DNA of 33,552 nucleotides from Spirochaetae bacterium HGW-Spirochaetae-1 (GTDB lineage Bacteria; Spirochaetota; UBA4802; UBA5550), in contig PGXY01000003.1 of the NCBI GenBank assembly GCA_002839375.1, positions 1-33,552 of the forward strand, given 5' to 3'. Positions 8,989-16,424 of this stretch are shown here, in pieces. Each line of letters begins with the position of its first letter. Within the stretch, counting starts at the first letter, position 1. Below the pieces are notes generated by a model that saw only the letters and a program-made list of their open reading frames with translations, was not told the origin of the DNA and did not search any database. A program made the translations under genes and the position numbers.

Positions 8989-9516
8989 TTAATTTTCAGA
9001 TAGACGGAACGGCCCTATCCTGAGAAGCACTTCATCCTCGTGGGCGTCTTTTCCAAACAGTTCAGCGGGATAACATATCTCCTCGATACAATGAGTCTTT
9101 AGTTCGCCGGCAAGGGAATAAAACATATTTCTCGAGGCGTCGTTGGACGGCGTAACAGTTGTTTCGATATATGAAACCGAATGAAACGCCGGCCTGCGAA
9201 TGAGATGCTTCAGCATTCCTATACCAAGCCCTTTTCTCCTAAAACGAGGATGAACGGCCACCTGCCACACGAAAAACGTATCACGCCGGGAAGGATGGAG
9301 GTATCCCGAGATAAACCCCGCAGGACCTGAATTGCTCCCGGCGAATATGCAGGTATCCCTGAAATGATCGCAGAGAAGCATATAATTGTATCGGGAATTG
9401 ATATCCAGCGGTTTGCACAGATCAACCAGGTTGTAAACCGCCGCAGCGTCTTTGATTTCAGGGGGTCGGAAAAATAGCTCGTCATTTTCAATTACATAAA
9501 TATTCGTATCTTTGAT
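8989..9516 (-). CDS. ectA: L-2,4-diaminobutyrate acetyltransferase (non-canonical start)
   Basis: EctA acetylates diaminobutyrate with acetyl-CoA, the second step of ectoine synthesis. A GNAT fold is evident: VWQVAVHPRFRRKGLGIGML is the acetyl-CoA loop, followed by ETTVTPSNDASRNMFYSLA. The first in-frame ATG is at 9381 and gives only 130 residues. The family's N-terminal block (LFFRPPEIKDAAAVYNLV, then PLDINSRYNYMLLC) lies upstream in the same open frame, so the real start must lie between the TGA at 9529-9531 and about 9480. No ATG, GTG or TTG occurs there. ATC at 9516, five bases after GGAGG, is the best-placed codon (about 175 residues, the normal length). ACG at 9507 and ATT at 9501 are alternatives. 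A frameshift or base error is also possible. Confidence 0.85.
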   Translation of the reverse strand: MKDTNIYVIENDELFFRPPEIKDAAAVYNLVDLCKPLDINSRYNYMLLCDHFRDTCIFAGSNSGPAGFISGYLHPSRRDTFFVWQVAVHPRFRRKGLGIGMLKHLIRRPAFHSVSYIETTVTPSNDASRNMFYSLAGELKTHCIEEICYPAELFGKDAHEDEVLLRIGPFRLSEN

Positions 9517-9592
9517 ACACTCCTCCCTTCACTGCCTGGATTTCCGGTACATTCCGAAAGGGGAATTCTCTGTAAAAACTCCCTTACGTTAA

Positions 9593-9621
9593 AGGATAAG
9601 AAAGGGAGGGTTACCCGTCAA
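9593..9621 (-). promoter_or_regulatory. predicted promoter of the ectoine operon
   Basis: On the minus strand TTGACG (9616-9621) and TATCCT (9593-9598) are separated by exactly 17 bases. Transcription would start near 9586, giving a leader of about 70 bases before ectA. The -35 box abuts the inverted repeat at 9625-9634. Confidence 0.7.
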
Positions 9622-9641
9622 TAGACCCAAAGGTGTAAAAA
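9616..9641 (-). promoter_or_regulatory. putative regulator site upstream of ectA (copy 1)
   Basis: Read on the minus strand, this block contains ACCTTTGGGT (9625-9634) directly before the -35 box. It matches the block at 11533-11558 upstream of the histidine kinase in 22 of 26 bases, with identical spacing from the palindrome to the -35 box. Binding by the neighbouring response regulator is inferred from location and repetition. Confidence 0.6.
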
Positions 9642-9670
9642 GGTATACCAAAGAGAGTAAAATAGCCGGG

Positions 9671-10339
9671 TTACACTTCCACAAAACCGTTTTTAATTGC
9701 ATAGGCCACAAGGTCATTAACCTTGTGAATATTGAGCTTTTTCATGATATTTACCCTGTGGGTCTTCACCGTTTGCGGAGATATGCGCAGCACCGTGCCG
9801 ATTTCCCTGCTGTTTCCTCCCTCGGCGATGAGCTTCAGTATCTCGCGTTCCCGGGGCGACAATATATCAAAAGAGGACGTGTCGCCTGTTTTTTCACTTC
9901 GGGGCGGTACACCCGTCATGATAAATTCCGTGATAAGGTTTGAGGCAATCCGGGGACTGAGATATATGTTGCCTTTAAATATCTCCCGGATGGCCTTGAT
10001 GAGCTCATCGGATGCATCATCTTTCAGGATATAACCGTGCACACCGTACTGGAGAAGCTGTTTGACATATTCTTCCTTGTCATGGCGGGAGAGAATAAGG
10101 ATTTTTGTTCCCGGTACGAACCTGCGCAGGTGGCGCGCGATTTCTATACCGCTCATGGCGGGCATGGAAATATCGAGCACGACAATATCGGGCTTTTTCT
10201 TCTCAATCATTTCCAGAGCCTCCCGGCCATCACCGGACTCGCCGACAATCTCGAAGTCCTCTTCTGCGTTGAGAATGAGCTTCAGCCCGTCTCTGAGTAT
10301 GGAATGGTCATCGGCCAGAAATATTTTTTTCTTTTTCAT
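9671..10339 (-). CDS. NarL/FixJ-family response regulator
   Basis: This cytoplasmic transcription factor has 222 residues. Residues 5-120 are a receiver domain with acidic pair D10-D11, phosphoacceptor D56 (VVLDISMP), a switch Ser in LILSRHD and the conserved Lys in YILKDD. A linker follows, then a LuxR-type helix-turn-helix: LSPREREILKLIAEGG and SPQTVKTHRVNIMKKL. Its ATG shares one base with the kinase stop (TAATG), so the two are translationally coupled and very likely a cognate pair. The next gene downstream is the ectoine operon. A repeated inverted-repeat element at both promoters suggests autoregulation and control of ectABC, which is inference. Confidence 0.93.
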   Translation of the reverse strand: MKKKKIFLADDHSILRDGLKLILNAEEDFEIVGESGDGREALEMIEKKKPDIVVLDISMPAMSGIEIARHLRRFVPGTKILILSRHDKEEYVKQLLQYGVHGYILKDDASDELIKAIREIFKGNIYLSPRIASNLITEFIMTGVPPRSEKTGDTSSFDILSPREREILKLIAEGGNSREIGTVLRISPQTVKTHRVNIMKKLNIHKVNDLVAYAIKNGFVEV

Positions 10340-11439
10340 TACTGCACACCGATCTCTATTGATATTGTCGTCCCCTTCCCGGGTGATGATTCTATTTCAA
10401 GTCTGCCGTCAAAGTCCCTGACGCGCTGGCGGATATTGGAGAGACCGAATCCTCCTCTCCTGCCCACATCCTGGATTGAGAAGCCGGCGCCGTCATCGCT
10501 GATCCTGAGGCGTACAACCGAGTCTGCCTCGATCAGGGACAGTTCCACTTTCCGGGCCCCGGCATGTTTTATAATATTGGAGAATATCTCCCTGATAATC
10601 CGGTACAGGTTGACTTCCAGATCGCGGGAAAGCCTGGACTTAAAATCAATTGAAAGCGATACATCCGTTGCGCTCACCTGGAGATAATTCTTAACGTACC
10701 AGCGGATGGTGGATTCCAGGCCATGATCCTTCAGGAGCGAGGGATACAGGTCATCACAGACCTCGCGTAACTCGTGGCTGACCTTGTCAAGGAAATCAAT
10801 GCCCACCTCAAAGCGGTCCCGATACTTCACGGGGTCTTTCTGGAAGGCGATAAAGTTGATCTTCGCCGCATATATGGTCTGGGCGATACTGTCATGGAGG
10901 TCCCTGGCTACACGCTCCCGTTCTATCTCCTGGGACTTGAATATCTGCGACGAAAGCCGCTTATTTTCCATCTCGGCGCTTTTTCGCACGGATATATCCA
11001 CAAAGGAAGCCATCATGCCCACCGTTTTACCGTCGGTGTTCCTCACGGCCGAAGTGGATACTTCCACGTGAAAGGTGGAGCCGTCCTTGCGATGCACAAG
11101 AAATTCCTCGCTCTCGCCTTCGGCAGTATCAATTATCTTTTCTACATCCCGAAGACTTTTCACCTTCCCGTCGGCGAAGAGGTCAGAAGCACTTTTATTC
11201 AGCAGTTCCTGACGATAACCGTATTCAAACATCCTGACGAAGGCGGGATTGACATAGACTATGAGCCCTTCCATGCCTGCTATAACGACCCCGTTTATGG
11301 TCGATTCCAGAGCATCAAAAACAATACTCAGTTGTTCTTCAATATTGTCTTTATGGCCGGGGATCAGTTCTTCTGCGTCAAGATTATTGGTAATATTCCT
11401 GATTCTTCTGGCCCGGTTGTCCTTTTCCTTTTTTTCCAT
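10339..11439 (-). CDS. soluble PAS-domain histidine kinase (NarX/HisKA_3 type)
   Basis: This is a sensor kinase of 366 residues with no membrane segment. Residues ~35-155 form a PAS domain: INGVVIAGMEGLIVYVNPAF, then FLVHRKDGSTFHVEVSTSAV and ASFVDISVRK. A dimerisation/phosphoacceptor region follows with H182 in ERVARDLHDSIAQTIY, the HisKA_3 signature. The HATPase domain shows an N box (REIFSNIIKHAG), SDDGAGF and GGFGLSNIRQR. It would phosphorylate the regulator encoded immediately downstream. The lack of transmembrane segments implies an intracellular signal such as redox state, a small molecule or ionic strength. The signal cannot be read from sequence. Confidence 0.93.
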   Translation of the reverse strand: MEKKEKDNRARRIRNITNNLDAEELIPGHKDNIEEQLSIVFDALESTINGVVIAGMEGLIVYVNPAFVRMFEYGYRQELLNKSASDLFADGKVKSLRDVEKIIDTAEGESEEFLVHRKDGSTFHVEVSTSAVRNTDGKTVGMMASFVDISVRKSAEMENKRLSSQIFKSQEIERERVARDLHDSIAQTIYAAKINFIAFQKDPVKYRDRFEVGIDFLDKVSHELREVCDDLYPSLLKDHGLESTIRWYVKNYLQVSATDVSLSIDFKSRLSRDLEVNLYRIIREIFSNIIKHAGARKVELSLIEADSVVRLRISDDGAGFSIQDVGRRGGFGLSNIRQRVRDFDGRLEIESSPGKGTTISIEIGVQ

Positions 11440-11509
11440 CGGTTTTCAGTTATTTCTATTTTGCCGGAAACACGGTATAGCCCCGGAGGGATAGGGCTGC
11501 CCTGGAATA

Positions 11510-11538
11510 AACATATATCCCATCCATGAATCTGTCAA
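11510..11538 (-). promoter_or_regulatory. predicted promoter of the two-component operon
   Basis: On the minus strand TTGACA (11533-11538) and TATGTT (11510-11515) are 17 bases apart, an excellent sigma70-type match. The start point would be near 11503, about 64 bases before the kinase ATG. Confidence 0.7.
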
Positions 11539-11558
11539 TAAACCTAAAGGTTTAAAAA
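11533..11558 (-). promoter_or_regulatory. putative regulator site upstream of the kinase gene (copy 2)
   Basis: On the minus strand the block reads TTTTTAAACCTTTAGGT and continues into the -35 box. It contains the inverted repeat AAACCT-TT-AGGTTT. It is the better palindrome of the two copies; see 9616-9641. Being directly upstream of the -35 box fits an activator that contacts RNA polymerase, although occlusion is equally possible. Confidence 0.6.
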
Positions 11559-11583
11559 TCGGGGATAAAGATGGTATATGATA

Positions 11584-12183
11584 TTAAAAAAGTATATTTT
11601 CCCGGTAATACGCATAAAGATCTTCCCGCGTGGCCTTGACATTCCGTATAATATCCGCATCCTTCCGATGTTCAGGCGTATCGGTCACAATTTTAAAGAG
11701 GTATACATCCTTATTGTAGAGTCCGCAGGCCTGGGCCACGGCCGCTCCCTCCATGTCGATGAGATCGGCCTGCGCGGCCAGGACAGCTCTCCTTTCCGGT
11801 TCCAGCACGGGAATATCCTGTGTGGCAAGAACGGCCATGGCATGACCTTCCAGCACCTTCGGCAGGAATATCCTGGGTTTCCCGCTTATGAGCACGGGCC
11901 GGTCATATTCCACAATGCTCTGTATGTGAAGAACCTGTCCCACGGTGAACCCGTCGCGCAGAGCCCCGGCCGCTCCCATGTTCAGGATTATGTCGGCCCC
12001 ATACCGGTCCATGAGGTGGACTGCGGCCATGGCAGCACAGGCCTTGCCGATACCGGATATAATGAGTACGACATCATCCCCGCAGTATACGCGAAACGGC
12101 TTTTCTTCAACCTGATTGAGGGACAGACCTCTCGCAAAGGGCTCCGCCTCCATCCATGTGGCCATGACTATCCCCCTCATCAT
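11584..12183 (-). CDS. mqnB: futalosine hydrolase
   Basis: This is a PNP/UDP-phosphorylase-fold nucleosidase of 199 residues. In the futalosine pathway it releases the base from futalosine or 6-amino-6-deoxyfutalosine on the way to menaquinone. Visible motifs are LIISGIGKACAAMAAVHL, LNMGAAGALRDGFTVGQV and the nucleoside-binding DMEGAAVAQAC. The fold is shared with MTA/SAH nucleosidases; I prefer MqnB because the gene overlaps mqnD by four bases (ATGA) and the other mqn genes are in this window. Its start ATGATG falls on the mqnD stop, so translation is probably coupled. Confidence 0.8.
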   Translation of the reverse strand: MMRGIVMATWMEAEPFARGLSLNQVEEKPFRVYCGDDVVLIISGIGKACAAMAAVHLMDRYGADIILNMGAAGALRDGFTVGQVLHIQSIVEYDRPVLISGKPRIFLPKVLEGHAMAVLATQDIPVLEPERRAVLAAQADLIDMEGAAVAQACGLYNKDVYLFKIVTDTPEHRKDADIIRNVKATREDLYAYYRENILF

Positions 12184-13040
12184 GCAACACCCCGGCCGAT
12201 TATCCCGGCGGCCCTGGCCATCTCCTCCAGGACCCGGATCGCTTCACGCCCCCCGTCTCCCAGGTCCAGGGTGAAAGCATTCACGTAGAGTTGTATATGT
12301 TCATTAACAACCTGGTCATCAAGTTCCTGCGCATGGAGACGGATATAATCCCTTGAGGCGTCCCTGTTGCCCATGGCAAACTCCACGGAGGAACGGAGTA
12401 CGTCGTTTATTTTTTCACGCACTGCAACGGGGCATTCCTTTTTCACGGCGATACATCCCAGCGGTATGGGCATGGAAGTTTTTTTCTCCCACCATTCCCC
12501 CAGGTCCACGAGGCTCACCAGATCATATTGCGGATAGACAAAACGCCCCTCATGGATAATGAGTCCCGCGTCATAGAGCCCGTCACGCACACCGGGCATG
12601 ATGCGGTCGAAACGCACGGCTTCCACGCGGGTCGCTTCGGGCATCCAGAGCCTGAGCAGCAGGCAGGCCGTGGTATATTCACCGGGAATGGCAATACGCG
12701 CCCCGGCCAGATCCGTTTTTACATCGCGGGCCACCACTAGAGGACCGCAGCCATGCCCCAGGGCTGCGCCGGAATTAAGCAGAGCATACCGATCCCGGAG
12801 CAGCAGCCAGGCATGAAATGACAATTTGGTCACATCATAGGCCCCGCTGAAGGCCCGTCGATTCAATTCTTCCACGTCATAGATATGAGGCCTGAAAGTG
12901 ATCCCCGCCGTATCAACAAGCCCATGCAACAGGGCATGAAAAATAAAGGTGTCGTTGGGGCATGGTGAAAAACCCAGATCAATATTCATGATACCGCCTG
13001 TATTTAAAGCATGTCTTTCCTGAAAAAACAGATCAATCAT
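12180..13040 (-). CDS. mqnD: 1,4-dihydroxy-6-naphthoate synthase
   Basis: MqnD converts cyclic dehypoxanthinylfutalosine to 1,4-dihydroxy-6-naphthoate, the ring precursor of menaquinone. The protein shows the family hallmark LGFSPCPNDTFIFHALLHG, then YDVTKLSFHAW, ALGHGCGPLVV, IPGEYTTACLLLRLW and GLIIHEGRF, in a periplasmic-binding-protein-like fold. The ATG at 13040 has AGGAGG ten bases upstream but adds 17 residues before the conserved start. The ATG at 12989 fits the family length better and has only a weak ribosome site, so the start is open. It is the first gene of an mqnD-mqnB pair. Confidence 0.92.
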   Translation of the reverse strand: MIDLFFQERHALNTGGIMNIDLGFSPCPNDTFIFHALLHGLVDTAGITFRPHIYDVEELNRRAFSGAYDVTKLSFHAWLLLRDRYALLNSGAALGHGCGPLVVARDVKTDLAGARIAIPGEYTTACLLLRLWMPEATRVEAVRFDRIMPGVRDGLYDAGLIIHEGRFVYPQYDLVSLVDLGEWWEKKTSMPIPLGCIAVKKECPVAVREKINDVLRSSVEFAMGNRDASRDYIRLHAQELDDQVVNEHIQLYVNAFTLDLGDGGREAIRVLEEMARAAGIIGRGVA

Positions 13041-13095
13041 TTAAAATCTGCCTCCTCTTCCGACGACAGTCAACTATAAAAAATTGTAAAAATCC

Positions 13096-13124
13096 TTGAC
13101 GTATTTAGAACGTTTAAGTATTTT
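13096..13124 (+). promoter_or_regulatory. predicted promoter of the thioredoxin-like gene pair
   Basis: TTGACG (13096-13101), 17 bases, then TATTTT (13119-13124). The start point would be near 13131, about 40 bases before the ATG at 13171. The stretch 13041-13170 separates this from the opposite-strand mqnD; no clear promoter for mqnD was recognised. Confidence 0.6.
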
Positions 13125-13170
13125 AGTGTAAACTTTACAATCAACATTTCTATTCAGGGTGAACATATTT

Positions 13171-13737
13171 ATGAAAAAGAAAAATCTTATGTATATTCTC
13201 GTGCTTGTCTCAGCACTCCTTTTCATCGGTTCATGCTCAAAAACTGACGACACCGCTTTATCCGGCGACCGGGGTGAATCCGTGGCCTGGATGAATTTCA
13301 ATGAGGGTTACAAAAAGGCCCTGGCAGAAAAAAAACCCATGGTCATTGATTTCTACGCCGACTGGTGCAAATGGTGCAAAGTCATGGACACTGAGACCTT
13401 CAGCGACGGCGAGGTGGCGAAAAAACTGAAAAACGATTATGTGGCAATCCGCATTCATACGGACACGCAGGCCCACGAGCGGCTTAAATTCAACAATCAC
13501 GAATTTTCCGTGCAGGAGTTCAGTTCAATGATGGGCGTCCAGGGACTTCCCACTGTGGTTTTTATGGACCGCACGGGAAAACCCATTACCCAGATACCGG
13601 GATTCTTAAAAAAGGACGTATTTCTCCCTTTGCTCAACTATATCACCGAGGAGTGCTACAACAGGAATGTTCCCTTTGAATCATATATGAAAGATGATAA
13701 GGCCTGCCAGAAGATTAAATCATCAGGAACGCCTTGA
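13171..13737 (+). CDS. thioredoxin-fold lipoprotein
   Basis: The product has 188 residues from the ATG at 13171, which AGGG precedes at good spacing. A GTG at 13159 lies within that ribosome site and is unlikely. The N terminus is a lipoprotein signal: KKK, a hydrophobic stretch, and a lipobox ending IGSC. The mature part has the thioredoxin-like active site DFYADWCKWCKVMD, then GVQGLPTVVFMDRTG with the cis-Pro. This resembles the C-terminal domain of DsbD and thioredoxin_7 proteins and suggests a membrane-anchored extracytoplasmic thiol-disulfide protein. A close paralogue follows 21 bases downstream. The partner and substrate are unknown. Confidence 0.85.
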   Translation: MKKKNLMYILVLVSALLFIGSCSKTDDTALSGDRGESVAWMNFNEGYKKALAEKKPMVIDFYADWCKWCKVMDTETFSDGEVAKKLKNDYVAIRIHTDTQAHERLKFNNHEFSVQEFSSMMGVQGLPTVVFMDRTGKPITQIPGFLKKDVFLPLLNYITEECYNRNVPFESYMKDDKACQKIKSSGTP

Positions 13738-13758
13738 TTTTTAAGGATTAATAAAACT

Positions 13759-14274
13759 ATGAAAAAAATATTTCTTTTTACTGCAATCATAGCCGCAGTC
13801 GCAATATATGCATTTCCAGGTCCGACGCAGGCAGAACAGCTTCGATGGTATTCCTTTAACGAGGGATTAGCTCAGGCCCGCATTCAGAAAAAACCTGTGG
13901 TACTGGATTTTTATGCCGACTGGTGCCACTGGTGCAAGGTCATGGACCGGGACACCTTCAATGACAAAAAAGTGGCTGAATATCTGGGTGCCCATTATAT
14001 CCTGATACGGATAAACACGGAAGACAGAAGCAAAACCGTACTGTACCAGGGACAGTCCTTTTCAAATGCGAATTTTTTCAGAATGGTTGGAGGCACCGGG
14101 CTCCCCACGGTGGTTTTCATGGACAGACAGGGAAATCTCATCACGAAGATACCGGGCTACATAGAAAAAGGGGTCTTTCTTCCCCTTTTAGGATACATTA
14201 AAAGCGAGTGCTACCTGAAACAGGTTCCTTTCGATGAGTCATATATTCAGGGAAAGAATCCCTGCACCAGATAA
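13759..14274 (+). CDS. periplasmic thioredoxin-fold protein
   Basis: This 171-residue protein has a cleavable-type signal peptide (MKKIFLFTAIIAAVAIYAFP, with likely cleavage after TQA). The thioredoxin-like site is DFYADWCHWCKVMD and the cis-Pro loop is GTGLPTVVFMDRQG. It is a tandem paralogue of the lipoprotein before it: both share WYSFNEG/WMNFNEG, PGF/PGY and FLPLL blocks and an EC pair near the C terminus. One is predicted to be lipid-anchored and the other soluble, so they may act as a relay on exported thiols. It converges with the barrel-protein gene, with nine bases between stops and no obvious terminator. Confidence 0.85.
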   Translation: MKKIFLFTAIIAAVAIYAFPGPTQAEQLRWYSFNEGLAQARIQKKPVVLDFYADWCHWCKVMDRDTFNDKKVAEYLGAHYILIRINTEDRSKTVLYQGQSFSNANFFRMVGGTGLPTVVFMDRQGNLITKIPGYIEKGVFLPLLGYIKSECYLKQVPFDESYIQGKNPCTR

Positions 14275-14283
14275 TATATACTA

Positions 14284-15054
14284 TCAGTACAGTTTATTCT
14301 CCAGCGGAATTCCCATATAGACTTCAATATTGATTCCATGAAGATTTGTATTTCGCCCCAGGGCTGGATATATGACCTTATCCATAGTAAGATTGATGAG
14401 TGAGTAAAAAAGATTTAATCCCAGATTAATACTGCATACACTGATTTCAGCCCCGAAACCTATATCAAACTTTGAACCGGTTATCTTTGTCTCATAGTCT
14501 CCCACTACTACATCATTGCTTCTCTGGGCCGGAAATGCCGTAAGTTTTCCGTCCAGGAGCCGCCCATAGAGCATAAAAAAGGTAAAACCTCCCTTGGCCG
14601 AATAATTGCCGCCAATGCCCATGGGACTTATGGACGGCGCATAATAGATCACCGGTCCGACACACCAGGTCTTATAGGTCATCAGGTCGCCACCGTATTC
14701 CGTTTCATCATTGCCGTTGACGACGGTTATCGTTTGCTGAAGATAATGCATCCGGAAACCTCCCCGGACTCCAATCTTGATGGCATGCGCCTCATAGCCG
14801 AGAATGATGGGTTTGAACGGAACCAGATCGACGGTTATCCCGAAAGCCGAATCAAAATAGGTAGGCTTGAAGGTCTTCCCATTATCAACAATGGAATACT
14901 TATCCTCCTCATCCCTGAGATCACCCATAAACGCAAGATTATACATAACACCCAGATTGATATGCATGAAGGTGTTAAGAAACTCCTTGGCTTGAAGCAT
15001 GAGAGGCGTAATAAGCAACAACATAGTTATAAGGGCTTTTTTTATATGATTCAT
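14284..15054 (-). CDS. predicted outer-membrane beta-barrel protein
   Basis: The protein has 256 residues with a signal peptide (KKALITMLLLITPLMLQA, with cleavage likely after QAK or LQA). The remainder alternates polar and hydrophobic residues in short strands rich in Gly, Tyr and Phe, such as IKIGVRGGFRMHYL, FTFFMLYGRLLDG and FDIGFGAEISVCSINLGLNL. It ends with a strand-like IEVYMGIPLENKLY, consistent with a small outer-membrane barrel. No specific family was recognised. It appears to be a monocistronic gene facing the thioredoxin pair. Confidence 0.65.
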   Translation of the reverse strand: MNHIKKALITMLLLITPLMLQAKEFLNTFMHINLGVMYNLAFMGDLRDEEDKYSIVDNGKTFKPTYFDSAFGITVDLVPFKPIILGYEAHAIKIGVRGGFRMHYLQQTITVVNGNDETEYGGDLMTYKTWCVGPVIYYAPSISPMGIGGNYSAKGGFTFFMLYGRLLDGKLTAFPAQRSNDVVVGDYETKITGSKFDIGFGAEISVCSINLGLNLFYSLINLTMDKVIYPALGRNTNLHGINIEVYMGIPLENKLY

Positions 15055-15184
15055 AGTATGTTTCCACGATTACATGCAGTAAAAATCAAATGACCGCTCA
15101 TCAGAGCAAAGAAACGAATTCAAGAATAACCATCTCACGGCTCATTGGCAAGCAGAATTTTCTCCAGGAAGTAAAATAGAGGGA

Positions 15185-16102
15185 TCAGTCGTTTCTCATG
15201 AGCATAAACCGGGACACGGTTCGTTCAAGCTGGAAAAGTTCCTCCATGTGATCGTTCAGAGAGGGGTCCCTGTCGGCATTGCCCTTGACTTTCTGGATCA
15301 TGGACCGCAGGCGAGACAAATCCTCTTTCCTCCTGATGATCCTTCTTTCAATAACGCCTTTAATAAGGTCAAAATTATATTTCCGCAGGTTTACCCGGTA
15401 AAAAAAATCAATGCCGTATATCTGAAGGATCTTTTCAACATTCTTCAGGGATACCCCGGGAGCAAATTCATCGGCCTGAACAGTGTCTACGGCCCGCATT
15501 CCCTTCTGTTGTGCGGTCACGGCAGAAACAGGATCTGCTTCAACCGGCGCCGGTTCTTTTTGACTGAGTTTCTCCTGCAGGGTTGCGCTGTGCTCCGCAA
15601 TAAGTTCATCGATCGCCCGATCCTTCCAGTCCTCGGTGTAGTGGCTGAATTCCTTTTCCAGAAGCAGTTCATACTCCTCAAGCATGATCGCCTTATTGGC
15701 TATATGGCCGAGAGGTGTATTGTTATAGCGGTATATTTCAGGAAATATTTCCCGTATAATCTGGTGAGGTAAAACCCGCTTGTTGTATTCCTCTTCATAT
15801 AAATCGGAGAGCAGTTTCTGAAATGCGTTTTTCAGCCTGCGCACCGTGGAAAGATCGGCATCTATATATCCGTCTATGCGCTCTACACTCCTGTCACTGT
15901 CCTCCTTGACAATGCCTATAATAAAAATTTTATGGGCCTCCTTGAGAATATAGAGGATCTCTTTAAGCGCCTGCTCGCTGATACCGTAGGTTGACTCCAT
16001 TTTTTTCTGGAAATCATTGGAATGGGGAATAGCATCACGGTTGTCCAGGGCGTTCTGCGCTAGAATTGATTTGAACACTTCATGTATTGTCTTTTTCAGC
16101 AT
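15185..16102 (-). CDS. hypothetical protein, 305 residues, mostly helical
   Basis: I do not recognise this protein. It is hydrophilic and rich in Glu, Lys, Arg and Leu, with no signal peptide or membrane segment, so it is probably cytoplasmic. Residues ~1-175 look like packed helices. A low-complexity linker near 180-205 is rich in Pro, Ala and Val. The C-terminal ~95 residues contain VSLKNVEKILQIYGIDFFYR and a basic run, GVIERRIIRRKEDLSRLRSM. The linker suggests two domains. The start (ATG after GGGAAGG) is reasonable. It stands alone, divergent from ilvB. Base usage and length favour a real gene. Confidence 0.6.
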   Translation of the reverse strand: MLKKTIHEVFKSILAQNALDNRDAIPHSNDFQKKMESTYGISEQALKEILYILKEAHKIFIIGIVKEDSDRSVERIDGYIDADLSTVRRLKNAFQKLLSDLYEEEYNKRVLPHQIIREIFPEIYRYNNTPLGHIANKAIMLEEYELLLEKEFSHYTEDWKDRAIDELIAEHSATLQEKLSQKEPAPVEADPVSAVTAQQKGMRAVDTVQADEFAPGVSLKNVEKILQIYGIDFFYRVNLRKYNFDLIKGVIERRIIRRKEDLSRLRSMIQKVKGNADRDPSLNDHMEELFQLERTVSRFMLMRND

Positions 16103-16424
16103 AACCTTCCCATTGCATGTCTCGATACGGTGCCCGATTAAAAAGAAAAACCGGGCATGGCCTCCCTGCTCATAAAAAACTTCGACAGGTTAGTATATTA
16201 AATATTCAAATTCAAGCTTTTAAAACCACTTAAGAAAAAAAATTGACAAATTCCCATTCATTTAAATAAGTAACAATATTTTCTGTAACATTTTCCCTGT
16301 GTTCCACTATGTACTGATGTAATCCAATTCTCGCTGACGCTTATAACCAGTTCGGTACAGTTAACTCTCAATACAGGCTCGCTGCATTAATATATATTTT
16401 AAGTCTGCATAAAGGAGCATTACA
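16103..16424. other. intergenic region upstream of ilvB
   Basis: This 322-base stretch separates the 305-residue protein from ilvB. It holds a 6-base-pair hairpin candidate (TGCCCG 16131-16136 with CGGGCA 16152-16157), an A/T-rich promoter-like area near 16243, and a leader of about 145 bases. I saw no short leader peptide rich in Leu, Ile or Val codons and no T-box-like element. Confidence 0.5.
16243..16270 (+). promoter_or_regulatory. possible promoter of ilvBNC
   Basis: TTGACA (16243-16248) is followed after 16 bases by AATAAG (16265-16270). The -35 match is perfect and the -10 match is moderate. The leader to the TTG start would be about 147 bases. Confidence 0.45.

Noticed and set aside
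7907-8992. A 361-codon open frame on the plus strand opposite ectB
   Set aside because: ectB is unambiguous on the minus strand; the antisense frame is a by-product of its codon use and has no recognisable motif.
9219-9491. A frame with an ATG at 9491 that might have been the ectA start
   Set aside because: It is in a different frame from the GNAT motifs of EctA and translates to unrelated residues.
16270-16424. Attenuator leader peptide or T-box in the ilvB leader
   Set aside because: The short ATG frames end after one or two codons and contain no run of Leu, Ile or Val codons; no T-box-like sequence was seen.
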